From assembly GCA_009774175.1 (NCBI GenBank), contig VSNG01000001.1:1-64000 (forward strand): DNA of 64,000 nucleotides, written 5' to 3'. Below are positions 8,652 to 18,159 of this stretch, piece by piece; positions within the stretch are counted from its first letter, which is position 1; the number at the start of each line of letters is the position of its first letter. Under the pieces are notes generated by a model, which worked only from the letters and a program-made list of their open reading frames with translations, was not told the DNA's origin and made no database searches. This DNA comes from Lachnospiraceae bacterium. Lineage in GTDB: Bacteria > Bacillota > Clostridia > Lachnospirales > Lachnospiraceae. A program made the position numbers and the translations under genes.

Positions 8652-9575
8652 ATGACAGATGATATTAAAAAAGAAAATCCACAATTTAAATCAGGATTCG
8701 CCACATTGATCGGCAGGCCGAACGTGGGGAAATCCACGCTGATGAACGCGCTGATCGGGCAGAAAATAGCCATAACTTCGAAAAAGCCACAGACGACCAG
8801 AAACCGTATTCGTACCGTGTATACCTGCGAGGAAGGGCAGATCGTTTTTCTGGATACGCCGGGGATTCACAAGGCCAAAAACAAGCTGGGAGATTATATG
8901 GTGGACGCGGCGGAGCGTACCCTTTCCGAGGTGGACGTGATTTTGTGGCTGGTGGAGCCCTCGGATTATATAGGCGCGGGCGAGCGGCACATCATAGAAG
9001 TATTGAAGGATATAAATACACCCGTTATTTTAGTGATCAATAAGATTGATACCGTGAAGAAAGAACTGCTCCTTGGCCATATCGACACTTACAGGAAAGA
9101 GCTTGACTTTGCGGAAATCGTGCCGGTTTCCGCATTGAAAAGAGACGGTATGGAAATTTTGCTTTCCTGTATCATGAAGTATCTGCCTTACGGAGAACCC
9201 TTTTACGACGAAGATACGGTGACGGACCAGCCGGTGCGCCAGATTGCGGCGGAACTGATCAGGGAGAAGGCGCTTCGTTGTCTTGAGGAGGAAATTCCCC
9301 ACGGGATTGCGGTCACAATCGAGCAGATGAAGTTCAGGAAAAAGATCGTGGACATCGAGGCTACCATCGTCTGCGAGAAGGATTCCCACAAAGGCATTAT
9401 CATTGGAAAGCAGGGAAGCATGCTGAAAAAAATAGGGTCTCTTGCCAGAAGCGATATTGAAAAACTGGTGGAGAAACAGGTAAATCTCAAGCTTTGGGTC
9501 AGGGTGAAAAAGGACTGGCGCGACAGCGATTTCCTGCTCAAAAATTTCGGTTATAATCCCGGTGACACAGAATAG
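8652..9575 (+). CDS. era: GTPase Era
   Basis: Ribosome-associated GTPase needed for 16S rRNA maturation and 30S assembly. The 307-residue protein shows G1 GRPNVGKST near residue 18-26, G3 DTPGIH, G4 NKID and a C-terminal KH RNA-binding domain, with the GIIIGKQGSMLKKIG loop near 245-260. Length is normal for Era. The start is one base after the upstream stop, so translation is coupled. Downstream is a small yqzL-like gene and then recO; era-yqzL-recO is a known Firmicute order, which supports both neighbours. Confidence 0.96.
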   Translation: MTDDIKKENPQFKSGFATLIGRPNVGKSTLMNALIGQKIAITSKKPQTTRNRIRTVYTCEEGQIVFLDTPGIHKAKNKLGDYMVDAAERTLSEVDVILWLVEPSDYIGAGERHIIEVLKDINTPVILVINKIDTVKKELLLGHIDTYRKELDFAEIVPVSALKRDGMEILLSCIMKYLPYGEPFYDEDTVTDQPVRQIAAELIREKALRCLEEEIPHGIAVTIEQMKFRKKIVDIEATIVCEKDSHKGIIIGKQGSMLKKIGSLARSDIEKLVEKQVNLKLWVRVKKDWRDSDFLLKNFGYNPGDTE

Positions 9576-9634
9576 AAAAAGTCAAATCTGCGAACCCTAA
9601 ATGGTGTGAGTGATAAAGTATCAGGGGGCGTAAG

Positions 9635-9805
9635 ATGAAGGAGATAAATTACTGGGAGCAGTTTGAGACAACAGGCAGAATCGAAGATTTTCTGGCCTAT
9701 AAAGACGCGCAGAGACAGGAAAAAGAGAAGGAAACCGGCCGGTCAGAGGAGCATTTTCATGCAGGGGATTACAGAGATTACGGGGATGGTTTTAAAGGCT
9801 GAACC
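9635..9805 (+). CDS. YqzL-like small protein
   Basis: A 56-residue open frame that starts at an ATG behind a G-rich site (AGGGGGC). Its first residues, NYWEQFETTGRIEDFLAYK, carry the W-x2-F-x2-TG-x-I-x2-(F/Y)L pattern seen in YqzL, the small protein coded between era and recO in Bacillus. The acidic and basic remainder has no recognisable motif. It overlaps the recO start by 47 bases in another frame, so the two are likely translationally coupled. Function of the family is unknown. The position between era and recO is the best support. Confidence 0.6.
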
Positions 9806-10406
9806 GATAAATGATTATGACAGAAGGGTTGTCTTTCTGACAAAGGAGAAAGGGAAAATTTCGGCTTTCGCCAGAGGGGCGAGAAAACCTAACAGCAAGC
9901 TTCTGGCGGCTACCAATCCTTTTTGTTTCGGAACGTTTAAGCTGTACGAGGGAAGGACCTCCTACAATGTAATGGAGGCTGAAATCACCAATTATTTTGA
10001 AGGCCTTCGGGAAGATTATGAGGGCGCTTTCTACGGCATGTACTTTCTGGAAGTCATGGATTATTACACAAGAGAGAACAGCGATGAAAAGGAGATGCTG
10101 AAGCTCCTTTACCAGTCCCTTCGTGCGCTCATGCACGAGGGACTTTCCAATGTGCTGGTGCGATACATATTTGAGATGAAAGCCATGGTCATAAACGGAG
10201 AATTTCCCGGAATGCCAAAGGAAGGAACATGGGAGGAATCCACTCGGTATGCGGTTTCATATATTGTAAATGCAGGAATTGAAAAGCTTTATACCTTTAC
10301 CGTTACCCCGCTGGTGCTTTCCCAGCTCAAAACCATCGCCGACGACTACAGGGCGCGATATACGGACCGTTCGTTTAAAAGTCTTGAAATTGTGGATAAT
10401 CTCTAG
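9759..10406 (+). CDS. recO: DNA repair protein RecO
   Basis: Recombination mediator that helps load RecA on SSB-coated DNA together with RecR. The 215-residue protein begins with an OB-fold domain (GMVLKAEPINDYDRRVVFLT at about 9-28, then ISAFARGARKP) and continues into the helical domain. It is somewhat shorter than the usual 240-260 residues and lacks the C-x2-C zinc pairs found in many RecO proteins. The ATG at 9759 was preferred to 9663 because GAGGAG precedes it and MQGITEITGMVLK is the family's usual beginning. It overlaps the preceding small gene. An inverted repeat at 10415-10450 follows the stop. Confidence 0.9.
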   Translation: MQGITEITGMVLKAEPINDYDRRVVFLTKEKGKISAFARGARKPNSKLLAATNPFCFGTFKLYEGRTSYNVMEAEITNYFEGLREDYEGAFYGMYFLEVMDYYTRENSDEKEMLKLLYQSLRALMHEGLSNVLVRYIFEMKAMVINGEFPGMPKEGTWEESTRYAVSYIVNAGIEKLYTFTVTPLVLSQLKTIADDYRARYTDRSFKSLEIVDNL

Positions 10407-10414
10407 TATGATAA

Positions 10415-10450
10415 AGCATGAGCCGATCAAGCTTGCTTGATTGGCTCATG
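10415..10450 (+). repeat. Inverted repeat after recO
   Basis: CATGAGCC, ATCAAGC, then GCTTGAT and GGCTCATG form a near-perfect stem of about 15 base pairs with a tiny loop. No T run follows, so it may stabilise the recO mRNA end rather than stop transcription. Confidence 0.55.
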
Positions 10451-10548
10451 GGCACGGCGAATAAACTATGTGCGAACAGCACGGCGGAGAGCCGCCGGGA
10501 GGGCCGTGAAGCGTTCCGTGGGTGATTTCAAAACAGAGGGGAAAAGAT

Positions 10549-11184
10549 ATGAAAAGGGTTGTATGGACAGTGGTTTTTGCAGGCCTGATTCTTGGCCTTG
10601 CCGGCTGCGGCCGGGAGGAAGCGCCTGAAATAAAGACGCTTACCTTTGAAAAGGAAGGGGAGATCCGGCATCAGGTCGTGGGGAAGCTGGATCAGGATTA
10701 TTATCAGATCGAGATGTCGGATCTGGAGGAGTTTACTGCCGGTCGGGTGGAAGAGTACTGTGCCCAAAAGGGAGAAAAGAAGGTTGCCCTTGAATCGGCG
10801 GAGGAGAAGAACGGCAGTATTTTGCTGAATTTCTGCTATGCGTCGCCGGAGGATTACAGTGAATTTAATCACAGGGCCCTGTACGTGGGCACGCTTGCAG
10901 GTGCGGCGGACGCAGGGTATGAGATGGAGGCGGTGCCTCTTGTTTCGACAGAGGGAAAGGCGCAGGAGGTCGGCTATATAGAAGATTGGGATACGAAGAA
11001 TCTGATTATTCTTGAGACCAAAAGCGGAGAGGAAATGCTTGTCAATCTGCCGGGGAAAACTCTCTACATTAATCAGGGCGCACATAACGGGCAGGAGCTT
11101 ACTTTTGTGGGAAAAAAGAGCGTGAAGATAAGTAATCAGGATGAAGAGGGAACCACTGCGTTCTCCTATATCATATATGAGTGA
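10549..11184 (+). CDS. Putative lipoprotein, family unknown
   Basis: I do not recognise this protein. The 211-residue sequence has a clear lipoprotein signal (MKRVVW, hydrophobic core, lipobox LAGC with cysteine 20). The body is soluble and Glu/Lys-rich, with a predicted mix of strands and helices and no catalytic motif I can name. It would be anchored to the outer face of the membrane. The start at 10549 is supported by AGAGGGG upstream and the signal peptide; an in-frame ATG at 10522 would spoil the signal. It lies between recO and glyS, and only 15 bases separate it from glyS. Confidence 0.75.
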   Translation: MKRVVWTVVFAGLILGLAGCGREEAPEIKTLTFEKEGEIRHQVVGKLDQDYYQIEMSDLEEFTAGRVEEYCAQKGEKKVALESAEEKNGSILLNFCYASPEDYSEFNHRALYVGTLAGAADAGYEMEAVPLVSTEGKAQEVGYIEDWDTKNLIILETKSGEEMLVNLPGKTLYINQGAHNGQELTFVGKKSVKISNQDEEGTTAFSYIIYE

Positions 11185-11199
11185 CGAGGAGGAAAGACG

Positions 11200-12588
11200 A
11201 TGGAAAAAACAATGGAAAAGATTGTGGCGTTATCGAAGGCGAGGGGGTTCGTTTATCCCGGTTCCGAGATTTACGGAGGCCTTGCGAATACATGGGATTT
11301 TGGCAATCTTGGCGTTGAGCTGAAAAATAATATCAAAAAGGCCTGGTGGCAGAAGTTTGTCATGGAGAGTCCTTATAATGTGGGTGTGGACTGTGCGATC
11401 CTGATGAACCCTCAGACTTGGGTGGCCAGCGGCCATCTTGGCAGCTTTTCCGACCCTCTTATGGATTGTAAAGAGTGTCATGAGAGATTCCGTGCAGACA
11501 AGATTATCGAAGATTATGTGGCGCAGAAGGGCATGACCCTGGAGTCGTCCGTGGACGGCTGGAGCCAGCAGCAGATGAAAGATTTTATTGAGGACAATAA
11601 TATTCCCTGTCCCACCTGCGGCAAACATAACTTTACGGATATCAGGCAGTTTAACCTGATGTTCAAGACATTTCAGGGCGTTACCGAAGATGCGAAGAAT
11701 ACGGTGTATCTGCGTCCCGAGACCGCACAGGGTATTTTTGTCAATTTCAAGAATGTGCAGCGGACTTCCCGCAAAAAGATTCCGTTTGGGATCTGTCAGG
11801 TCGGCAAGTCTTTTAGAAATGAGATCACGCCGGGCAATTTCATTTTCCGTGTGAGGGAGTTTGAGCAGATGGAGATGGAGTTTTTCTGTGAGCCCGATAC
11901 CGATCTGGAGTGGTTTGCCTACTGGAAAAAATACTGTATTGACTTCTTAAAGAGTCTGGGAATGAAGGAAGAGGAAATGAGAGTCCGCGACCACGATCCG
12001 GAAGAGTTATCCTTCTACTCCAAGGCAACGACAGATATTGAATTTTTATTCCCCTTTGGATGGGGAGAGCTGTGGGGCATCGCGGATCGGACAGATTATG
12101 ACCTGACCCAGCACCAGAATACTTCCGGTGAAGATCTGACTTATTTTGACGATACGAAGAACGAGAAATATATTCCTTATGTAATCGAGCCTTCGCTCGG
12201 CGTGGAAAGACTGTTCCTTGCAGTGCTCTGTGGCGCCTATGACGAAGAAGAAATCGGCGAGGGGGACATGCGTACCGTGCTGCATTTTCATCCCGCCCTT
12301 GCGCCTGTGAAGATCGGCGTGCTTCCGCTTTCCAAAAAGCTGAACGAGGGTGCGGAGAAGATATTTGCGCAGCTTTCCAAAAAGTACAACTGTGAATTTG
12401 ACGACAGGGGTAACATTGGCAAGAGATACCGCAGACAGGACGAGATCGGCACGCCTTTTTGCGTTACATATGATTTTGATTCCGAGACGGACGGCTGCGT
12501 GACGGTAAGATTCCGTGATTCCATGGAGCAGGAGCGAATTGCGATTGACCAGCTGGATGCGTATTTTGCGGATAAGTTTACCTTTTGA
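11200..12588 (+). CDS. glyS: Glycyl-tRNA synthetase (single-chain type)
   Basis: Charges tRNA-Gly with glycine in the cytoplasm. The 462-residue protein is the eukaryote/archaea-like homodimeric class II form, also found in many Firmicutes, not the alpha2-beta2 form. Visible signs are VYPGSEIYGGLANTWDFG near the N terminus, a class II motif 2 region FRNEITPGNFIFRVREFEQ, and a C-terminal anticodon-binding domain (about 365-460). Two C-x2-C pairs (CKEC and CPTC) sit in the insertion. GAGGAGG precedes the ATG. It is followed 47 bases later by alaS. No T-box is visible in the short upstream gap. Confidence 0.96.
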   Translation: MEKTMEKIVALSKARGFVYPGSEIYGGLANTWDFGNLGVELKNNIKKAWWQKFVMESPYNVGVDCAILMNPQTWVASGHLGSFSDPLMDCKECHERFRADKIIEDYVAQKGMTLESSVDGWSQQQMKDFIEDNNIPCPTCGKHNFTDIRQFNLMFKTFQGVTEDAKNTVYLRPETAQGIFVNFKNVQRTSRKKIPFGICQVGKSFRNEITPGNFIFRVREFEQMEMEFFCEPDTDLEWFAYWKKYCIDFLKSLGMKEEEMRVRDHDPEELSFYSKATTDIEFLFPFGWGELWGIADRTDYDLTQHQNTSGEDLTYFDDTKNEKYIPYVIEPSLGVERLFLAVLCGAYDEEEIGEGDMRTVLHFHPALAPVKIGVLPLSKKLNEGAEKIFAQLSKKYNCEFDDRGNIGKRYRRQDEIGTPFCVTYDFDSETDGCVTVRFRDSMEQERIAIDQLDAYFADKFTF

Positions 12589-12635
12589 CAGATCGGATTT
12601 AATGTGAGATATTTTTGAAATGAGAGGATGATACG

Positions 12636-15305
12636 ATGAAACCCTATGGTGTAAATGAACTGCGAAGGATGTTTCTTGATTTTTTTGAGAGTAAGGAACA
12701 CCTGAAGATGAAAAGCTTTTCGCTGGTGCCCCACAATGACAACAGTCTGTTGTTAATCAATTCCGGTATGGCGCCCCTCAAGCCCTATTTTACCGGGCAG
12801 GAAATTCCGCCCAGAAGACGTGTGACTACCTGCCAGAAGTGCATCCGCACGGGCGATCTGGAGAACGTGGGCAAGACTGCAAGACACGGCACGTTTTTTG
12901 AAATGCTGGGAAATTTTTCCTTTGGGGATTACTTTAAGCGCGAGGCCATTGCGTGGAGCTGGGAGTTTCTGACAAGAGTGGTGGGTCTGCCTGAGGACAG
13001 ACTGTATCCTTCCGTTTATGAGAACGACGACGAGGCTTATGATATCTGGAACAGGGAAATCGGCATTGCGCCGGAGCGGATTTTCCGATTTGGCAAGGAA
13101 GATAATTTCTGGGAGCACGGATCCGGGCCCTGCGGCCCCTGCTCGGAAATCTATTATGACCGGGGAGAAAAGTACGGTTGCGGTAAACCCGGCTGCACCG
13201 TAGGCTGTGACTGCGACCGCTACATGGAAATCTGGAATAATGTGTTTACCCAGTTTGACAATGACGGTAAGGGCAATTACACGGAACTGGAACAGAAGAA
13301 TATCGACACTGGCATGGGGCTTGAAAGACTGGCCTCCGTGGTGCAGGATGTGGATTCCATATTCGATGTGGACACGGTGTTTGCGCTGCGTACGACGGTG
13401 TGCGAGATTGCGGGAGTGGAGTATAAGAAGGATTATGAAACGGACGTATCCATCCGTATTATCACAGACCATATCCGTTCCGCCACCTTTATGATTTCCG
13501 ACGGCATTATGCCCTCCAACGAGGGGCGAGGCTATGTGCTTCGCCGTATTATCCGCCGGGCGGCCCGTCAGGGAAGAAAGCTGGGGATTCAGGACATGTT
13601 TCTGGCCGATCTGGCAGGGACGGTGATCGAGGGCTCAAAGGACGGGTATCCGGAGCTGGAGGAGAAGAAGGACTTCATTTTCAATGTGCTCAGGCAGGAA
13701 GAGAGCAAATTCAATAAAACTATTGATCAGGGACTGAGCATCTTAAATGAGATGGCGGAAGCGGTAGAACAAAGCGGTGAGAAGCAGCTTGGCGGCGCGG
13801 ACGCTTTTAAGCTCTACGATACCTTTGGCTTCCCTCTTGATCTGACCAGAGAGATTCTGGAGGAGAAGGGCTTTTCGGTGGATGAGGACGGCTTTGCGGT
13901 ATGTATGCAGGAGCAGAAGGAGAAAGCCAGAGCGGCCCGCAAGGTGACCAATTACATGGGCGCGGATGTGACCGTGTACGAGTCCATAGACCCTTCCGTT
14001 ACCACGGAATTTGTTGGTTATGACAAGCTGACCTGTGATTCTGAAATTACGGTGCTTACCACCGAGACAGAGCTGACGGAAGAATTGTTGGAAGGTGACG
14101 TCGGCACGGTGATCGTGGAGCGGACGCCCTTTTATGCCACAATGGGCGGCCAGGAAGGCGACATCGGCGTGATCTCCACGGGCGACGGAGAATTTCAGGT
14201 TGAGAACACCATAAAACTGCTTGGCGGCAAGGTGGGACATATCGGCAGAGTGACGAGGGGCAGGATTCAGGTGGGCGATACTGCCATTTTGACAGTGGAT
14301 ACCGCGAGAAGAAGCAGTACATGCAGGAACCACAGCGCGACGCATCTGCTGCAAAAAGCCCTGCGGGAAGTGCTGGGCAATCATGTGGAACAGGCAGGTT
14401 CCTATCAGGACGGCGAAAGAACCCGGTTTGATTTCTCCCATTCCGCAGCGATGACAGCTGAGGAGCTGCAGAAGGTAGAGCAGATTGTCAATGAAAAGAT
14501 AGCGGAGAATCTGACTGTTGAGACGAAAGTAATGAGTATAGAGGAGGCCAAGCAGTCCGGCGCAATGGCCCTTTTCGGTGAAAAGTACGGCGAGAGCGTG
14601 CGTGTTGTGCAGATGGGAGAGTTTTCCAAGGAGCTGTGCGGCGGTACGCATGTAAAATCCACCGGAATGATCGGTTCCTTCAAGATACTTTCCGAGTCCG
14701 GTGTGGCGGCGGGCGTGCGCCGTATTGAGGCGGTGACAGGCAGCAATGTGACGGTATACTATCAGAAACTGGAAGAGCAGTTAAACGCGGCGGCGAAGAC
14801 GTTAAAAACCAATCCCGCAAATCTGGTGGAGCGGTGCGAGCACCTGATGGCGGAAATGAAGGCTTTGCAGAGCGAGAACGAGTCGTTGAAGAGCAAGGCG
14901 GCCAGAAACGCTCTTGGCGACGTGATGAACCAGGCGCAGGAGGTAAATGGTGTGACGCTTCTGGCCACAAAGGTTTCGGACGTAGACATGAACGGCCTGC
15001 GGGAGCTTGGCGACCAGCTCAAAGAGAAGCTGGGCGAAGGCGTGGTTGTGCTGGTTTCGGAAAAAGAGGGAAAGGTGAATCTGATCGCCATGGCAACTGA
15101 CGGCGCAATAGCAAAGGGCGCTCATGCCGGTAATCTGATTAAAGAGATTGCCGCTTTCGTTGGCGGCGGCGGCGGCGGACGGCCCAATATGGCGCAGGCG
15201 GGAGGAAAGAATCCGGCGGGTATGAGCAGGGCGATTAACGCGTGCGTGAAGGCGCTGGAAGATCAGATTGCACAGCGGCAGGTGCCAAAGGGAATCAGAC
15301 CATAA
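12636..15305 (+). CDS. alaS: Alanyl-tRNA synthetase
   Basis: Charges tRNA-Ala and edits mischarged serine or glycine. The 889-residue protein has the full layout: class II aminoacylation domain (about 1-250, with PRRRVTTCQKCIRTGDLENVG), tRNA recognition domain, editing domain with HSATH and CGGTH zinc-binding motifs (near residues 567 and 668), and the C-terminal DHHA1 domain with a Gly-rich end (GGGGGGRPNMAQAGG). Length is normal. The start has GAGAGGATGATACG upstream. A weak hairpin at 15313-15351 with TTTTAC downstream may end the transcript before rpsU. Confidence 0.97.
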   Translation: MKPYGVNELRRMFLDFFESKEHLKMKSFSLVPHNDNSLLLINSGMAPLKPYFTGQEIPPRRRVTTCQKCIRTGDLENVGKTARHGTFFEMLGNFSFGDYFKREAIAWSWEFLTRVVGLPEDRLYPSVYENDDEAYDIWNREIGIAPERIFRFGKEDNFWEHGSGPCGPCSEIYYDRGEKYGCGKPGCTVGCDCDRYMEIWNNVFTQFDNDGKGNYTELEQKNIDTGMGLERLASVVQDVDSIFDVDTVFALRTTVCEIAGVEYKKDYETDVSIRIITDHIRSATFMISDGIMPSNEGRGYVLRRIIRRAARQGRKLGIQDMFLADLAGTVIEGSKDGYPELEEKKDFIFNVLRQEESKFNKTIDQGLSILNEMAEAVEQSGEKQLGGADAFKLYDTFGFPLDLTREILEEKGFSVDEDGFAVCMQEQKEKARAARKVTNYMGADVTVYESIDPSVTTEFVGYDKLTCDSEITVLTTETELTEELLEGDVGTVIVERTPFYATMGGQEGDIGVISTGDGEFQVENTIKLLGGKVGHIGRVTRGRIQVGDTAILTVDTARRSSTCRNHSATHLLQKALREVLGNHVEQAGSYQDGERTRFDFSHSAAMTAEELQKVEQIVNEKIAENLTVETKVMSIEEAKQSGAMALFGEKYGESVRVVQMGEFSKELCGGTHVKSTGMIGSFKILSESGVAAGVRRIEAVTGSNVTVYYQKLEEQLNAAAKTLKTNPANLVERCEHLMAEMKALQSENESLKSKAARNALGDVMNQAQEVNGVTLLATKVSDVDMNGLRELGDQLKEKLGEGVVVLVSEKEGKVNLIAMATDGAIAKGAHAGNLIKEIAAFVGGGGGGRPNMAQAGGKNPAGMSRAINACVKALEDQIAQRQVPKGIRP

Positions 15306-15354
15306 AATAATAAGTGTAATTTATTCTATACGGGAATAATTTTACATTTTGCGG

Positions 15355-15382
15355 TTGACTCATAACTAAAATGTGGTATAAT
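15355..15382 (+). promoter_or_regulatory. rpsU promoter
   Basis: TTGACT (15355-15360) and TATAAT (15377-15382) are separated by 16 bases, directly upstream of the S21 gene. Transcription would begin near 15389, giving a leader of about 70 bases. Confidence 0.75.
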
Positions 15383-15457
15383 TTGTGTTGTGTGAGAACA
15401 CGCAAATAACCCAATCAGTCGAAATACTCTGGGACTGAAGGGAGGTCAGGTGCGGGA

Positions 15458-15634
15458 ATGTCAAACGTAATCGTAAAAGAAAACGAGACTTTGGACAGTG
15501 CGCTTCGTCGTTTTAAGAGAAGCTGCGCGAAGGCAGGTATCCAGCAGGAAATCCGTAAGCGTGAGCATTACGAGAAGCCCAGCGTGAGACGTAAGAAAAA
15601 GTCCGAAGCAGCAAGAAAACGCAAATATAATTAA
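15458..15634 (+). CDS. rpsU: 30S ribosomal protein S21
   Basis: Small basic protein of the 30S subunit that assists base-pairing of mRNA with the 16S 3' end. The 58-residue sequence starts MSNVIVKENETLDSALRRFK and ends in an Arg/Lys-rich tail, both typical of S21. GGGAGG lies upstream of the ATG with a somewhat long spacing. It has its own promoter and a strong terminator right after the stop, so it forms a single-gene transcription unit. Confidence 0.95.
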   Translation: MSNVIVKENETLDSALRRFKRSCAKAGIQQEIRKREHYEKPSVRRKKKSEAARKRKYN

Positions 15635-15644
15635 AAAACAAAGG

Positions 15645-15679
15645 CAGGCCTGAAGGAATCGCTTCAGGTCTGTTTTTTT
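15645..15679 (+). terminator. rpsU intrinsic terminator
   Basis: CAGGCCTGAAG pairs with CTTCAGGTCTG across a six-base loop and is followed by seven T residues. Confidence 0.9.
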
Positions 15680-15681
15680 GC

Positions 15682-15846
15682 GCGCATAGGCAGAGTCAGA
15701 ACACGACAGAGACAGGCGATGTGCTTGCACATCAGACTGTCTGTGGCGGGTTATGGCGAGCAACGCGAACGAAAAATACGAAGTATTTCGAGTCTGCTTA
15801 TGCGAAATATAGGCAGAGTCAGAAGCCTTACGAGTCTGCTTATACG
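15682..15846. repeat. Intergenic cluster of short inverted repeat units
   Basis: This gene-free stretch holds four copies of a roughly 14-base unit: ATAGGCAGAGTCAGAA-type copies at 15684-15698 and 15808-15824, and inverted CGAGTCTGCTTAT copies at 15789-15804 and 15831-15846. The core GCGCATAGGCAGAG (15682-15695) also occurs at 79-92, next to the hairpins at the window start. I see no gene in it. It looks like a small palindromic repeat family of the genome. Confidence 0.55.
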
Positions 15847-15917
15847 CATAAGCAAGGAATATCCGTTGTCCCACTACAATATGTATAGTACAGAACAATT
15901 GGTAGGGGTGACTTGGT

Positions 15918-17123
15918 TTGCGGAAAATAAAGAAGCGGATCGTTGTGTGGCTTTTGATGGGAATTTTGTTGACAGACACGCTGTTTTTGACACTGACTGT
16001 TACGGTGCATGCAGCGCCGGAGGTGAAAACGCCGTCTTATATTGTGATGGAGGCCACCACGGGGCAGATCATCTGCGAGCAGGATGCGGACACGAGGCGC
16101 AGTCCGGCAAGCATTACAAAGATCATGACGCTGCTCATTATCTTTGAACACCTGAAAAGCGGCAGGATTCATCTGGAGGATCAGGTGACAACAAGCGCAT
16201 ACGCAAAATCCATGGGAGGATCGCAGGTTTTTCTGGAAGAGGGGGAGACGCAGACCCTTGAGACCATGATTAAGTGTATTGCGGTGGCCAGCGGCAATGA
16301 CGCCAGTGTGGCGGTGGCGGAGTACATAGCGGGAAGCGAAGGAGAGTTTGTCAAGCTGATGAACGATAAGGCGGAAAGCCTCGGCATGCAGAACACACAT
16401 TTTGAGGATTGCTGCGGACTGACGGATTCCGACGATCATTTTTCTTCGGCAAAGGATGTTGCGATCATGTCGAGAGAGCTGATTACCAAGTATCCGGAGG
16501 TTTTTGACTACACGACGATCTGGATGGAGGACATTGAACATAAGACGGCGCAGGGAACGAGTACCTTTACTCTTTCCAGCACCAATAAACTGCTTAAGCA
16601 GTATGAGTGGACTACGGGGTTAAAGACAGGTTCCACTTCAAAGGCGCTTTACTGCCTGTCCGCTACCGCGAATAAGGATGGGATGGAATTAATAGCGGTT
16701 GTTATGGCTGCGCCTGATCCAAAGACGAGATTTCAGGACGCCATGGCCCTTCTGAGTTATGGATACAGTGTAAGTCAGATGTATACGGATGACAATAAAG
16801 ATCCGCTGCCTGCCCAGAAGGTGGAGGGCGGTATCGAGGACACGGTCAATCTTGTTTACGCGACGCCTTTTTCCTATCTTGATACGGCAGGAAATAATTT
16901 GAGCGAGATTGAAAAGGAAATCAGCCTGCCGGGCACTGTGACAGCGCCGATTGCAGAGGGGGATGCCATTGGAGAGGCGGTTTATAAGCTAAACGGCGCC
17001 CGTATCGGCAGTGTGTCCATTCTGGCGGCGAAGAACGTGGAGAAGGCGCGGTATAAGGACTATTACAAGAAGCTATGGGGGCTTTATCTGATGAAGAGAC
17101 CACATGGAGCAGCCGGAAAGTAA
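15918..17123 (+). CDS. Penicillin-binding D-alanyl-D-alanine carboxypeptidase
   Basis: Trims the terminal D-alanine from peptidoglycan stem peptides outside the cell membrane. The 401-residue protein has an N-terminal signal segment, then the S11 peptidase motifs: SITK (65-68, catalytic serine 65), SGN (125-127) and KTG (236-238). A C-terminal beta domain follows, and the end lacks a clear amphipathic anchor. The start is a TTG at 15918 with AGGGGTG eight bases upstream; the first ATG (15957) would remove most of the signal peptide. A second protein of this type lies at 23737. Spore formers often keep several. Confidence 0.9.
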   Translation: MRKIKKRIVVWLLMGILLTDTLFLTLTVTVHAAPEVKTPSYIVMEATTGQIICEQDADTRRSPASITKIMTLLIIFEHLKSGRIHLEDQVTTSAYAKSMGGSQVFLEEGETQTLETMIKCIAVASGNDASVAVAEYIAGSEGEFVKLMNDKAESLGMQNTHFEDCCGLTDSDDHFSSAKDVAIMSRELITKYPEVFDYTTIWMEDIEHKTAQGTSTFTLSSTNKLLKQYEWTTGLKTGSTSKALYCLSATANKDGMELIAVVMAAPDPKTRFQDAMALLSYGYSVSQMYTDDNKDPLPAQKVEGGIEDTVNLVYATPFSYLDTAGNNLSEIEKEISLPGTVTAPIAEGDAIGEAVYKLNGARIGSVSILAAKNVEKARYKDYYKKLWGLYLMKRPHGAAGK

Positions 17124-17275
17124 CAGAACAAAAGTTCGCAGATTGCGGGAAGCGGGGAGTATGTGCTATACTTTATAAGTTGCAGAGGCATGGAGAAATG
17201 CCGCTGTTCGTACCTGTGAAACAGAAAGAAATGTAAAAACCGCAGGGACGGACGGCGGACGGACGGGAACAGTGC

Positions 17276-18133
17276 ATGTGGGAAGGGATTCTGGTTTTTA
17301 TAATAGTAGTCGTTATTATATGCCTGCTGGCAGCGGCGGTGGACAGCAGCCGGTTTGTCAAAGTTACTTATGAGATCAAGTCTGATAAGCTTACAAAGCC
17401 ATGTAAAATGGTGCTTTTATCGGATTTGCACAATAAATCCTTCGGGAGAGAAAATCACAGGCTGCTTGCCGCCATTGACGGGATTTCACCTGATGCGGTG
17501 CTTGTGGCGGGAGATATGCTGACGGCAAGAAAAGGCGCGGATTTCGGGCAGGCGCTTTCGCTGATGGAGAGGCTTGCCGCCGGATATAAGGTTTATTACG
17601 GCATGGGCAATCACGAATACCGGCTGGGCCTTTATCCTGACGATTATCCGGGGATGTATGAAGGTTATTTTTCCGGCCTGAAAAAAGCGGGAATCGAGCC
17701 GTTAATCAATGAGAGCGCCTATCTGCCGGAGTGGAATATTTCTGTCTGCGGCGCGCAGATCGACAGATCCTATTACAGGCATTTTCGCAGGAAGCCGATG
17801 GAGACGTCCTATCTGAAGAAAATATTGGGTGAGCCGGCGGGAGAGAAGTTTCAGCTGCTTATCGCTCACAATCCGGTTTATTTTGACGCCTACGAGGCGT
17901 GGGGCGCGGATCTGGTGGTGTCGGGACATGTGCATGGGGGTATCATGAGACTGCCGGTTTTGGGCGGGGTGCTTTCCCCTATGCTGACTTTGTTTCCCCA
18001 ATATGACGGCGGCGTATTTCATGAGAAAAAAAGTACAATGATTTTGAGCCGGGGGCTGAGCAGTCACACGCCCCCGATCAGAATTTTTAATCCGGGCGAG
18101 CTCATAGTCATTGAGTTAAAGCCGGACAGGTAG
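17276..18133 (+). CDS. Membrane-anchored metallophosphoesterase
   Basis: Calcineurin-type phosphoesterase, substrate not predictable from sequence. The 285-residue protein begins with a membrane helix (about 4-22), then shows the two-metal motifs in order: SDLHN (D50, H52), GD (79-80), GNHE (111-114), H198 and GHVHGG (217-222). The YkuE/YaeI-like members of this family dephosphorylate lipids or nucleotides at the membrane. It follows the carboxypeptidase with a 150-base gap and precedes scpA by 26 bases. Confidence 0.85.
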   Translation: MWEGILVFIIVVVIICLLAAAVDSSRFVKVTYEIKSDKLTKPCKMVLLSDLHNKSFGRENHRLLAAIDGISPDAVLVAGDMLTARKGADFGQALSLMERLAAGYKVYYGMGNHEYRLGLYPDDYPGMYEGYFSGLKKAGIEPLINESAYLPEWNISVCGAQIDRSYYRHFRRKPMETSYLKKILGEPAGEKFQLLIAHNPVYFDAYEAWGADLVVSGHVHGGIMRLPVLGGVLSPMLTLFPQYDGGVFHEKKSTMILSRGLSSHTPPIRIFNPGELIVIELKPDR

Positions 18134-18159
18134 TTTGAAATGGTAAGAGAGGACAGGCT

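Noticed and set aside
13743..14651. Long minus-strand open frame of 302 codons inside alaS
   Set aside because: It lies entirely within the strongly conserved alanyl-tRNA synthetase gene and has no family resemblance.
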